DNA from: Pseudomonas putida
GTDB lineage: Bacteria; Pseudomonadota; Gammaproteobacteria; Pseudomonadales; Pseudomonadaceae
Length of the DNA: 64,000 nucleotides
Assembly (NCBI RefSeq): GCF_005080685.1
Contig: NZ_CP039371.1
Span: 2,170,001 to 2,234,000, forward strand
Reading direction: 5' to 3'
The first letter of the stretch is position 1. Every line of letters begins with the position of its first letter. Made by a program: the position numbers and the translations under genes. The notes under the pieces are model-generated. The model did no database searches and was not told the DNA's origin. It was given only the letters and a program-made list of their open reading frames with translations. Below, one piece after another: positions 12,525-22,563 of this stretch.

Positions 12525-14590
12525 CGGTCACGCTCCCAGGCTTGTTCGCGGGCTTGGGCCAACAACTCCAGGCGCCGCGCGGCGTCTTCATCGTCGAGCA
12601 GTTCGCGCACTGGCGCGGCGAAGCGCCGGCGCCAGTTCGGGTGGCCGGCAGTGGTGCCCGGCAGGTTGGGCTGCTCGTCGCAGCCCAGCAGGTCTTCGAG
12701 GGGAACCAGCACCAGCGGGGCGCGGGTGTGGCCGACATAACGAATGGCGGCGTCGATCACGGCGTCGTTGTCCTTGAGGGGGCCATAGTTCGCTTCCAGG
12801 GTGCGTTGCAGCCCGCTGCGTTCTTTGTGTCGTTCGTGGCGCCAGTGCAGCTCGGTGGCCGCATCGATCAGTTGCAGGCGATGGTTCCAGTCGATATCGC
12901 GGCTTTCCAGCCAACCGCCCAGGGGGGCGAGGTCGTGGGTGCCGGTAGTGGCCAGGGCGTTGTCTGGCCAGTCGAGAATGGGCGTGAACTGCCCGGGCGA
13001 CGATTGCTCGAACGGCAGCACGCGCATGCCCAGCACGCGCTGGTCGGCCAACGCCTCGCGCAGCCCGGCGGGCACCGTGCCGAGGTCCTCGCCGAGAATC
13101 ACCGCCTGGTGCCGGGTCGACTCCAGCGCCAGCAGGCGCAGCAGGTCGTCGAAGGGGTAATAAAGGTAGGCGCCCTCGTTGGGCTTGGCCCCGCGGGGGA
13201 TCACCCACAGCCGGCGCAGGCCCATCACGTGGTCGATGCGCAGGCCGCCAGCATGGGCCAGGTTGGCCCGCAGCATCTCGATGAAGGCCCTGTAACCATT
13301 GCGCTTGAGCCCCTCGGGGGAGAATCCGCAGATGCCCCAGTCCTGTCCGGAGCGGTTGAGAATGTCGGGCGGCGCGCCCACGGTGAGCCCGGGTAGCAGT
13401 TCGTCCTGGCGGCTCCAGGCTTGGCTGCCGGCGCCATCGGCGCCTACGGCGAGGTCGGCGATCAGGCCGATCGCCATGCCGTTGCCGCGCGCGGCCTCCT
13501 GGGCCCGTTGCAAGCTGCGTTCGACCAGCCACTGGCAGAAGGCGTGGTACTCGACCCGCGCCGGATACGTGGCGGCGAAGGCCTGTACCTCGGGATGATA
13601 GGGGTCGCGCCAGGCCTCGGGCCAGGCCCGCCAGTCGGCGCCCAGGCCACGATCGACGGCTTCGGCTTGCAACACCTCGAAGCGGCAATGGTGCTCCAGC
13701 GCTTCGCCGGCCGCTTCGCGGAAACTCTCGAAATCACCGCGCTGGGGGTGGTCACCCTGGCTGAAGTCCTGGTACAGCGCCTGTAGCAGGCGGGTGCGTG
13801 CCGCGGCGGCGCGCGGCCAATCGACCAAGGGCAGTTGTTCCAGCTCCTCGAGCGTCTGTTCCAGGCCGCAGGCTTCGACGGCCATGCGCACGGCGCGCTC
13901 GCCGAGCACGCTGGCAGGGCTGGCATAGAGAGCGTTGAGCAACAGGCGGCTGGATGGCGAATAGGGGCTGTAGTGCGCCTGATCGTATGCCGACAGGGCG
14001 TGGACCGGGCTGATCGCCAAGGCGTCGGCTCCGCGTTCGGCGGCGCTGCGCGCCAGCTGCTCCAGGGCCAGGCAGTCGCCATAGCCGCCATCACCGGGCC
14101 GGCGCAGGCTGTAGAGCTGCACGGCTAGGCCCCAGCAGCGCGCAGGCGGTTGTTCGACTGCCGCATGCAGGCTGTGGCAATGGCGCGGGGCAACGGCAAC
14201 GGTGAAGTCGCGACCGTCGATGTGGATCAGGTGATAGCCGACCGGCAGGTCACCGGGCAGGCGTGCCTGTGCGTCGAGTGCCAGTGTGCGTTGGCTGCCA
14301 TCCTCGAGGGTGCAGCGCACGGGGCTGGCGGGGCTGAAGTAGCGTTGCAGCTCCAGCGGCGTGCCGGCCTGCACGGTCAGCAGGGGCGGCAGGTGTTCGC
14401 TGTCATCCTCCTGATCCAGTTGCTTGAGGCTGGCGTGCAGGGCGTGCTCGTCGTCGGCCGGGTGGCCAAGCGCCTCGAGTATCCGCCGCAGCACGTCGTC
14501 ACTGACCTGCTGCGGACGGTTGTTGGCGTCCAGCCAGTCGCGGGCCAGGCCGACCCGCGCCGCCAGTTGGTGAAGAAGGTTTTCGCTCAT
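12521..14590 (-). CDS. malQ: 4-alpha-glucanotransferase (amylomaltase)
   Basis: The start at 14590 (MSENLLHQLAARVGLARDW) has AGGAGG seven bases upstream and its ATG overlaps the treZ stop as ATGA, so the longer frame is rejected. The 689-residue protein is a GH77 enzyme: an N-terminal helical and beta-sandwich region, then SPVHALSAYDQAHYSPYSPSSR, GLRIDHVMGLRRLW with the catalytic Asp, ILGEDLGTVP with the acid/base Glu, and TTGTHDLAPLGGW with the third Asp. It moves alpha-1,4 glucan segments between maltodextrins, recycling the short chains left by GlgX and TreY/TreZ. Its stop overlaps the treY ATG. Confidence 0.95.
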   Translation of the reverse strand: MSENLLHQLAARVGLARDWLDANNRPQQVSDDVLRRILEALGHPADDEHALHASLKQLDQEDDSEHLPPLLTVQAGTPLELQRYFSPASPVRCTLEDGSQRTLALDAQARLPGDLPVGYHLIHIDGRDFTVAVAPRHCHSLHAAVEQPPARCWGLAVQLYSLRRPGDGGYGDCLALEQLARSAAERGADALAISPVHALSAYDQAHYSPYSPSSRLLLNALYASPASVLGERAVRMAVEACGLEQTLEELEQLPLVDWPRAAAARTRLLQALYQDFSQGDHPQRGDFESFREAAGEALEHHCRFEVLQAEAVDRGLGADWRAWPEAWRDPYHPEVQAFAATYPARVEYHAFCQWLVERSLQRAQEAARGNGMAIGLIADLAVGADGAGSQAWSRQDELLPGLTVGAPPDILNRSGQDWGICGFSPEGLKRNGYRAFIEMLRANLAHAGGLRIDHVMGLRRLWVIPRGAKPNEGAYLYYPFDDLLRLLALESTRHQAVILGEDLGTVPAGLREALADQRVLGMRVLPFEQSSPGQFTPILDWPDNALATTGTHDLAPLGGWLESRDIDWNHRLQLIDAATELHWRHERHKERSGLQRTLEANYGPLKDNDAVIDAAIRYVGHTRAPLVLVPLEDLLGCDEQPNLPGTTAGHPNWRRRFAAPVRELLDDEDAARRLELLAQAREQAWERDR

Positions 14591-16329
14591 GCAGCCTCCT
14601 GGCCAGGGGGAATCAGGCTGACCACACAACTGTGCGGTGCCAGGCTCGAGTCCGGATGGGCGTTGTCGCTGCTGTCGAACAGGCGCACCGCGGGGCTGGG
14701 CAAGGTCACGGCCTGGGCCTCGGTGGCAAGGTTGAGGTCGATGCGCAGGGTGCTGCCATTGCCCAGCCGCCAGCGCGCAGACAGGGCTTTTTCGCCGAGG
14801 ACTTCGGCGCCCAAGGCCCGGCTGCCCGGCAGGTGCGGGGCGATGTGGGTGCGGCGCAGGTTCAGCAGTTGCTGGTACAACCCGTGCCAGCCCGCCAACA
14901 CTTCGTGGCTGTTGGGCTGCGAGGCGGTGAAGGTGGCCTGGGCGTTGGGGTCGGGAATGCGTTCACGCTGCTCGGGGTCGTTGAACGCCGCGAAGTGGGC
15001 GAACTCTCCACGGCGGCCCTCGCGCACCGCATCGGCAAGTTCGTCATGGAAATCGGTGAAAAACAGAAACGGTGTACGGCTGCCGTCATCGTCGCCCATG
15101 AACAACAGCGGGATCATCGGCGCCAGCAGCAACAGGCCGGTGGCCGCACGCAACGCTGTCGGCGGGCAGAGCCGCGACAGGCGCTCGCCCAGGGCGCGAT
15201 TGCCGATCTGGTCGTGGTTCTGCAAGAACAGCACGAAGGCGCTGGGTGGCAGATGTCCACTGGGTTCGCCGCGGGGGTCGCCATGCCGGTTGGGTTGGCC
15301 TTGGTAGACGAAACCCTCGCTCAGGCAGCGTGCCAGCTTGCCGATGGGGTCGGCCTGGTAGTCCTGGTAGTAACCTTCGGTTTCACCGGTCAGCAGCACG
15401 TGCAGGGCATTGTGGCCGTCGTCGTTCCACTGGGCATCGAAGCCCTGTTCGAGCAAGAAAGCCTGGTTGTGCTCGTTTTCCAGCACCAGCCAGACGTGGC
15501 GCCCGGGCTCCACTGCCGCCCGTACCCGCTGCGCCAGTTCGACCAGGAAATCCGGTTGGTCGATGGCATGCACGGCGTCCAGGCGCAGGCCATCGAAGCG
15601 ATAGTCGCACAGCCACATCAAGGCATTCTGGATGAAGTATTCGCGTACCTCGGGGCGGCGAAAATCGATGGCGGCGCCCCACGGCGTCTGCCGATCTTCA
15701 CGGAAGAAGCCGCTGGCGTACTGGTGCAGGTAGTTGCCATCGGGGCCGAAGTGGTTGTAGACCACATCGAGCATCACCATCAGGCCATGCCCATGGGCCT
15801 GGTCGATCAGCGCGCAGAGCTGCTCAGGGCGACCATAGCTGTGCTGCGCGGCGTAGGGCAGCACGCCGTCATAGCCCCAGTTGCGGTTGCCGGGAAACTG
15901 CCCCAGCGGCATCAGTTCGATGGCCGTGATGCCGACCTCGGCCAGGCGTGGCAGTTGTTGCGCAACCCCGGCATAGCCGCCGAGCACGCCGACGTGCAGT
16001 TCCTGGATCACCGCTTCGTGCCAGGGCCGGCCTTGCCAGGGGTGTTTCCAGGCATGGCTGGCCAGGTCGACGACCTGGCTCGGCCCGTGCACGCCGTCTG
16101 GTTGGTAGCGCGAAGCCGGGTCGGCGACCTGCAGTTGCCCGTCGATACGGTAGTGATAACGTGCCCCTGGCTGGCACGGGGCGACCCCGCTGAACCAGCC
16201 ATCGGCATCGGGCAGCAGCTCTATGGCCGGCTGCCCCTGGATTTCCAAGCTCACGCTGCGCGCATCCGGCGCCCAGAGGGCGAAGCGCGCCGACGTGGCG
16301 TCCAGCAAGTGTGCGCCATGCCTTTGCAT
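14587..16329 (-). CDS. treZ: Malto-oligosyltrehalose trehalohydrolase
   Basis: ATG 16329 (MQRHGAHLLDATSARFALWAPDA) is preceded by GGAGAG and matches the usual TreZ N-terminus, so the frame from 16416 is too long. The 580-residue protein has an N-terminal CBM48-like domain (to about 90) and a GH13 barrel with MLDVVYNHFGPDGN, nucleophile Asp251 in FDGLRLDAVHAID, Glu284 in LVLENEHN and FLQNHDQIGNRA. It releases trehalose from the maltooligosyl-trehalose made by TreY. It follows glgA by 14 bases and overlaps malQ by four, forming a tight glgA-treZ-malQ-treY operon. Confidence 0.96.
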   Translation of the reverse strand: MQRHGAHLLDATSARFALWAPDARSVSLEIQGQPAIELLPDADGWFSGVAPCQPGARYHYRIDGQLQVADPASRYQPDGVHGPSQVVDLASHAWKHPWQGRPWHEAVIQELHVGVLGGYAGVAQQLPRLAEVGITAIELMPLGQFPGNRNWGYDGVLPYAAQHSYGRPEQLCALIDQAHGHGLMVMLDVVYNHFGPDGNYLHQYASGFFREDRQTPWGAAIDFRRPEVREYFIQNALMWLCDYRFDGLRLDAVHAIDQPDFLVELAQRVRAAVEPGRHVWLVLENEHNQAFLLEQGFDAQWNDDGHNALHVLLTGETEGYYQDYQADPIGKLARCLSEGFVYQGQPNRHGDPRGEPSGHLPPSAFVLFLQNHDQIGNRALGERLSRLCPPTALRAATGLLLLAPMIPLLFMGDDDGSRTPFLFFTDFHDELADAVREGRRGEFAHFAAFNDPEQRERIPDPNAQATFTASQPNSHEVLAGWHGLYQQLLNLRRTHIAPHLPGSRALGAEVLGEKALSARWRLGNGSTLRIDLNLATEAQAVTLPSPAVRLFDSSDNAHPDSSLAPHSCVVSLIPPGQEAA

Positions 16330-16343
16330 CTTCAGCTCTCCGG

Positions 16344-17903
16344 TCAGTAGTGGGCCAGGTGGGTCTGCTTGACGAGGTCCTCGTAAAGGCGGGCATAGGG
16401 TTCCACCGCCTGGCACCAGTTGAACGGTTGGGTCATCGACAGGCAGCGCATGGCGTTGAGCAGGTCTGGCTTTTCATAGACGTAGAACGCCCGGCTCAAG
16501 GCTTCGCGGTAGCTGTCCACCGTCGACTCGTCGAACAGGAAGCCGGTGACACCGTTCTCGATGGTGTCGGCCAGGCCACCGGTGTTGCGCGCCACCGGCA
16601 GCGAGCCGAAGCGCTGCGCATACATCTGGCTCAGGCCGCACGGCTCGTAGCGCGAAGGCATCAGCAGGAAATCGCTGCCAGCGAACATGCGGCGGGCGTC
16701 GGTCTCGTTGAAGCCGATGCGCACGCCGATGCGACCGGGGTGGCGCAGGGCGAGTTCGCGCATGGCCTGTTCTTCTTCCGGCTCGCCGCGGCCGATGATC
16801 GCGATCTGGCCGCCTTGCTCGACGATGTAGTCGGCAACGCCGAGGGTCAGGTCGAGGCCCTTCTGGTAGACCAGGCGCGAGACCACGGCGAACAGCGGCC
16901 CTTCGGAGGCATCGAGTTCGAACAGCTCACGCACCGCCGCGGCGTTGCGTGCCTTGCCTTCCCAGTCGTTGATGCTGAAGTTGTGCTGCAGGTGCTTGTC
17001 GGTGGCCGAGTCCCAGCTTTCATCGATGCCGTTGGGGATGCCGCCGAGCAGGCCTTGCTGGGCCTTGCTGGCTAGAAAGCCATGCAGTCCGCAGCCGAAT
17101 TCCGGGGTGGTGATTTCCTGGGCGTAGGTGGCGCTGACCGTGGTGATATGGCTGGAGTACGCAAGCCCGGCCTTGAGGAACGACAACTTGCCGTAGAACT
17201 CCATGCCTTCCTGCTGCATGGCATGCTCGGGAATCGCCAGCTCCGGGCTGCAGCCGCGGCTGTAGACGCCCTGATAGGCCAGGTTGTGAATGGTGAACAG
17301 GGTCGGGGTATCCAGGCCGCGCCAGTGCATGTAGGCGGGCGCCAGGCCTGCCGGCCAGTCGTGGGCGTGAACCACTTCCGGCTTCCAGTGGATCATGCCT
17401 TCGCCTGCGGCGATTTCCGCCGCCGCCAGGCCCAGGCGGGCGAAGCGGATATGGTTGTCGGGCCAGTCCCGGCCGTTGTTGGCGCCGTAGGGAGTGCCGT
17501 CGCGCTGGTACAGTTCCGGGCAGATCAACACATAGATGACCAGGCCATCGGCCAGGTCCATGCGGCCGATCTTGCACGGTGGCAGCGCCGCATGGCCGCC
17601 GAGTTCGCCGACGATATGGATCGGGTTGTCGCTTTCCATGACCTGGCGGTAGCCGGGAATCAGCACCCGCACATCATGCAGATGGGCGAGGGCGCGAGGC
17701 AGCGCCGCGGACACATCGCCCAGCCCACCGGTCTTGACCAGGTCGGCGATTTCCGAGGTGACGAAGAGAATCTTGCGTTTGTTGGGATTTTGCTGGCGCT
17801 GCGCGCCGGGTGCCTTGGCTGTCGTGGCGAAGTCCGGGGTGAGCGGTTCGCGGTTGTCCGGGTGAAAGGTTGTTGCGTTAGGTTCGACAGCGGCACTGAT
17901 CAT
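16344..17903 (-). CDS. glgA: Glycogen synthase GlgA
   Basis: GlgA is a GT5 enzyme adding glucosyl units from a nucleotide sugar to alpha-1,4 glucan. Visible are K57TGGLGDVSAALPRAL (the substrate-binding KxGGL motif), HAHDWPAGLAPAY, RLVYQKGLDLTL and, near the C-terminus, PSRYEPCGLSQMYAQRFG with NTGGLADTIE. The product is 519 residues with about 40 extra N-terminal residues rich in Pro/Thr/Asn before KILFVTSE; a later start would remove them, but no better ribosome site is evident. No glgC is in the window. It is first in the glgA-treZ-malQ-treY operon, with a 700-base intergenic region upstream. Confidence 0.95.
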   Translation of the reverse strand: MISAAVEPNATTFHPDNREPLTPDFATTAKAPGAQRQQNPNKRKILFVTSEIADLVKTGGLGDVSAALPRALAHLHDVRVLIPGYRQVMESDNPIHIVGELGGHAALPPCKIGRMDLADGLVIYVLICPELYQRDGTPYGANNGRDWPDNHIRFARLGLAAAEIAAGEGMIHWKPEVVHAHDWPAGLAPAYMHWRGLDTPTLFTIHNLAYQGVYSRGCSPELAIPEHAMQQEGMEFYGKLSFLKAGLAYSSHITTVSATYAQEITTPEFGCGLHGFLASKAQQGLLGGIPNGIDESWDSATDKHLQHNFSINDWEGKARNAAAVRELFELDASEGPLFAVVSRLVYQKGLDLTLGVADYIVEQGGQIAIIGRGEPEEEQAMRELALRHPGRIGVRIGFNETDARRMFAGSDFLLMPSRYEPCGLSQMYAQRFGSLPVARNTGGLADTIENGVTGFLFDESTVDSYREALSRAFYVYEKPDLLNAMRCLSMTQPFNWCQAVEPYARLYEDLVKQTHLAHY

Positions 17904-18225
17904 ACTTCTTTCCGTCCCTATGCTTGGTCGGGTGCTGGCACCCGTCGTTTCATCTCGTGTTGGTTCTCTCTGATCTGTAACAGCAAGTGCTATCCATGCC
18001 CCTGAGTCGTGCGCGCAAGCACCGCGCGCTTGGCGTTCCAGCCGTAAGCGATTGGACTGAATGGGATGGGTCGACCGAATGCGGGGCAGCCCGGAAAAGG
18101 GAAGCCCCTTGCGTTTGGCCTACTTAGTTCCTGACCCGCCTTGGATGCGGAAAGTTTCGACTATTTTTTGTCGCGTTTTCCGAACGGAGGTAGGGCAGAA
18201 CCTTGAGTGTAGGAGAGGATGAGAT

Positions 18226-18250
18226 AAAAAAGTGACCCGCTGGTCACTTT
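18226..18250 (-). terminator. Rho-independent terminator-like hairpin
   Basis: Read on the minus strand, AAAGTGACC-AGCG-GGTCAC is followed by six T. The stem is perfect. The nearest upstream minus-strand gene is the esterase, which ends nearly 390 bases away, so it would end a long 3' tail or an unrecognised short transcript. Confidence 0.55.
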
Positions 18251-18327
18251 GGTTATGACGCAAACGTTGGCGTTTGTGATTGTTTGGTGACGGGGAGTTG
18301 GTTCGCGAGGTGTTCGCTTGGGTTTTG

Positions 18328-18603
18328 CAGCGCCGCCGATATCGAGCGCCGCCCGCGCGGCGCTTCGCGGGACAAGCCCGCTCCCACATTTGTTGCAACG
18401 TGCCTATGTCTGTCAGGCCATGGTTGCTCGCCTTTGGCGCACCGCGGAATATCGTGGTGCGCCCTGGCGCCAACACAAAAATCGCGCCGGGCCCACAAGG
18501 CTGACAACCATGGCCTATCAGACATAGGCACGTTGCAACAAATGTGGGAGCGGGCTTGTCCCGCGAAGCGCCGCGCGGGCGGCGCTCGATTTACGCGGCG
18601 CTG
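18328..18603. repeat. Long inverted repeat with REP cores (99-base arms)
   Basis: Arms 18328-18426 and 18505-18603 are near-perfect reverse complements (a few mismatches) separated by 78 bases. Each arm contains a REP core (TTCGCGGGACAAGCCCGCTCC) but the similarity extends far beyond REP length, including TTGTTGCAACGTGCCTATGTCTG. Confidence 0.85.
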
Positions 18604-18637
18604 CACCTCTCCAGCGCACCCCTCCAAAACCCACCCC

Positions 18638-19477
18638 TCAAAACCGCCGAGTAGTGGTCACCTCTTCCATCACCCGCGGCACCACCCGAAACGGCATGGA
18701 CATATGATCCTCCCCCGGCTCGACCTGGAAATCACTGCGCAGCCCATACTGCGACAACCCCTCAAGCCGATGCTGCAGCGCGCGGGCATCCTGGATTTCC
18801 TGGGGCATCTCGCGATCGCCCACCAGCAGCGTCAGGCTGCTGTGGGTCAGGTCCACCTTGCCGTCGATGGCGCGTTGGGCAAAAGCCCGCTCCGGCGCCA
18901 GAAGATAGCGGTCGTGCCACCACAGGCTAGGGCTGATGGCAATCACATGCTGGAACAACTGTGGCCGGGTGAACAGGGTATACACCCCGAACATGCCGCC
19001 AAACGAATGCCCGACCAGGCTGCGCTGGTCCTGGTCGACCTTGAAGCGCTCGTTGACCTTGGGCATCAGGCGCTTCTCGATGAAATCGAGGAACAGGTCC
19101 TGGCCACCCTGCGGCGGCGTGTTGCGCTCAGGCGGCTGCGGTGGCGACAGGTCGAAAGCCCGGCGTTCGAAGTCCAATGGGGTGTCGCTGGGGTAGCCGA
19201 TGGCGACCAGGATCACACCCTTCCAGCGCTCCTGCGCCCGTTTGGCGGCATGGAACGCCGGGAAATAGGCGTTGCCGTCGAGCAGGTAGATCACCGGGTA
19301 ACCGCCGGTCCAAGGCACATCGCCCTCCGGCAGGCTGACCATGATCCGATAATCGCGGCCCTCGGCGCTTTTCATCAGCCACTGTTCGGTACCGTCCAGC
19401 GGCACTGGGTCGGCGTGGGCGAGGGCGGCGAGCAGCAAGGCGAAAAGCCCGGTCGACAGGCGGCGTAGAGTCATCAT
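18638..19477 (-). CDS. Alpha/beta hydrolase, esterase-D / IroE-like, exported
   Basis: From ATG 19477 the protein is 279 residues with a signal peptide (MMTLRRLSTGLFALLLAALAHA). The mature part shows the esterase family PF00756 pattern: PVIYLLDGNAYFPAF, LVGHSFGGMFGVYTLF with the nucleophile Ser, AISPSLWWHDRYLL, and a late PGEDHMSMPFRV with the catalytic His. This pattern is shared with periplasmic siderophore esterases such as IroE and with other hydrolases. No iron genes are nearby, so the substrate cannot be assigned. It appears monocistronic, with a long inverted repeat downstream. Confidence 0.8.
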   Translation of the reverse strand: MMTLRRLSTGLFALLLAALAHADPVPLDGTEQWLMKSAEGRDYRIMVSLPEGDVPWTGGYPVIYLLDGNAYFPAFHAAKRAQERWKGVILVAIGYPSDTPLDFERRAFDLSPPQPPERNTPPQGGQDLFLDFIEKRLMPKVNERFKVDQDQRSLVGHSFGGMFGVYTLFTRPQLFQHVIAISPSLWWHDRYLLAPERAFAQRAIDGKVDLTHSSLTLLVGDREMPQEIQDARALQHRLEGLSQYGLRSDFQVEPGEDHMSMPFRVVPRVMEEVTTTRRF

Positions 19478-19611
19478 CGAAAATCCCGGCAAGAATGAGC
19501 ACGCGCGCACCATAGTCGCGAATCGTTCTCAGTTCAAATTTATTGCTGCAGGGGTGATGCCGGGGCGGCTATGTGGGAGCCAGGACAGCTCCCACGAAGG
19601 AGGGTCGAAGC

Positions 19612-19779
19612 TTACAGGCTGAGGGACTTGTCGTCGGAACGCTTTTGTTCGAGCAGCATGTTCAGCTGGGCGACCTGCAGGCGCAACTGGTCACGCTCGT
19701 CCTTCAACTGGCGCAACTCATCGCGACGCACGGAGACGTAAAGGGTCTGGGCTGGAGTGGCAGGCATGTAGGTACCCAT
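19612..19779 (-). CDS. Small coiled-coil protein, function unknown
   Basis: The start at 19779 (MGTYMPATPAQTLYVSVRR) has GAGGTG upstream; the longer frame lacks one. The product has 55 residues: a short N-terminal segment, then one continuous charged helix (RDELRQLKDERDQLRLQVAQ...) with Leu/Val at heptad spacing, predicting a dimeric coiled coil. I do not recognise the family. It is divergent from gnd. Confidence 0.6.
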   Translation of the reverse strand: MGTYMPATPAQTLYVSVRRDELRQLKDERDQLRLQVAQLNMLLEQKRSDDKSLSL

Positions 19780-19985
19780 GAGTACACCTCGCGGTTTTGG
19801 CTGGTGACAATTGAAGCTTAGACGCTCCACGCGGCGCGCATTGTGAATTCTTTCCAAGGCGATGGGAACTTTTTTGTTTATGGTTGTCGCGCCGTTCGTC
19901 GCTGAACCCTCGGACGGTACGCTGGACTAACCTGACAATCTGAACTGTGTTGTCATCCAATTTCGTCATAGGGGAGCATCGGCTC

Positions 19986-20965
19986 ATGCAACTGGGAATC
20001 GTCGGGCTGGGCCGCATGGGCGGCAATATCGCAAGGCGCCTGATGCGCGCCGGCCACCGCACCGTGGTGCACGACCGCAGCCGCGACGCGGTGACGGCGC
20101 TGGAGGGCGAGGGCGCCCAGGGCGCGCACGACCTGGGTGCCCTGGTACAGAAACTCAAGGCGCCGCGCGCGGTGTGGGTAATGCTGCCGGCGGGCGAGCC
20201 GACCGAGCAGACCATCGCGCAACTGGCCGAACTGCTGGAGCCGGGCGATGCGATCATCGATGGCGGCAACACCTTCTACAAGGACGATGTGCGCCGAGCC
20301 AGCGAACTGTCCAAGCGTGGCCTGCACTACCTGGATGTCGGCACCTCGGGTGGGGTGTGGGGCCTGGAGCGGGGCTATTGCATGATGATCGGCGGCGAAA
20401 AGGACGTGTTCGAACGCCTCGAGCCATTGTTCAAGACCCTGGCCCCCGGTGTTGGCGACATTCCTCGCACCCATGGCCGCGAAGGCGAGCACCAGCGCGC
20501 CGAGCACGGCTACATCCATGCCGGTCCGCCCGGTGCCGGGCACTATGTGAAGATGGTGCACAACGGTATCGAGTATGGCCTGATGCAGGCCTACGCCGAA
20601 GGCTTCGACCTGCTGCGCAGCAAAGGTGGCGAGGAACTGCCGGAAGACCAGCGCTTCGACCTCAACGTGGCCGAAATCGCTGAAGTCTGGCGCCGTGGCA
20701 GCGTGGTCACCTCGTGGTTGCTCGACCTCACCGCCGATGCGTTGGTGGCCGACCCGCAGTTGTCGCAGTTCAGTGGCTCGGTGTCCGACAGCGGCGAAGG
20801 GCGCTGGACCATCGATGCGGCAGTCGAGCAGGCCGTGCCGGTGCCGGTATTGTCCAGCGCGCTGTTCGCCCGCTTCCGCTCGCGCCAGCAGCAGGGCACC
20901 TACGGTGACAAGGTGTTGTCGGCCATGCGCCTGGGCTTTGGAGGACACGTCGAGAAGAAACCCGA

Positions 20966-20969
<4 letters not shown>
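19986..20969 (+). CDS. gnd: 6-phosphogluconate dehydrogenase, decarboxylating (short form)
   Basis: The start at 19986 ([18 protein letters not shown]) is chosen because GGGGAGC precedes it and the Rossmann motif GLGRMG must be N-terminal. At 327 residues it is the short GndA/YqeC type. Other signatures are [42 protein letters not shown] and the catalytic-Lys region [16 protein letters not shown]. It oxidises 6-phosphogluconate to ribulose-5-phosphate and CO2. Its stop overlaps the zwf ATG by four bases, so both steps of the oxidative pentose phosphate route are coupled. Confidence 0.96.
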
Positions 20970-22483
<1,514 letters not shown>

Positions 22484-22500
22484 CCCTGGCGCGCCTGCTG

Positions 22501-22524
22501 TAGGCGCCGGCTTGCCGGCGATGA
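22501..22524. repeat. Short REP-like palindrome
   Basis: GCGCCGGC-TT-GCCGGCGAT forms a compact hairpin between zwf and the GH15 gene. It resembles the Pseudomonas GCCGGCAAGCCGGC type of repeat. Confidence 0.5.
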
Positions 22525-22563
22525 AACCGGTACCGGCGGCAACGATCCAACCAAGGAGACCCG

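Larger units (their letters stand above)
17904..18637. other. 734-base intergenic region upstream of glgA
   Basis: It should contain the glgA promoter at its left end, then a minus-strand terminator-like hairpin (18226-18250) and a 276-base inverted-repeat element (18328-18603). I found no convincing gene: the ORFs here fall inside the repeat and mirror each other. Confidence 0.6.
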
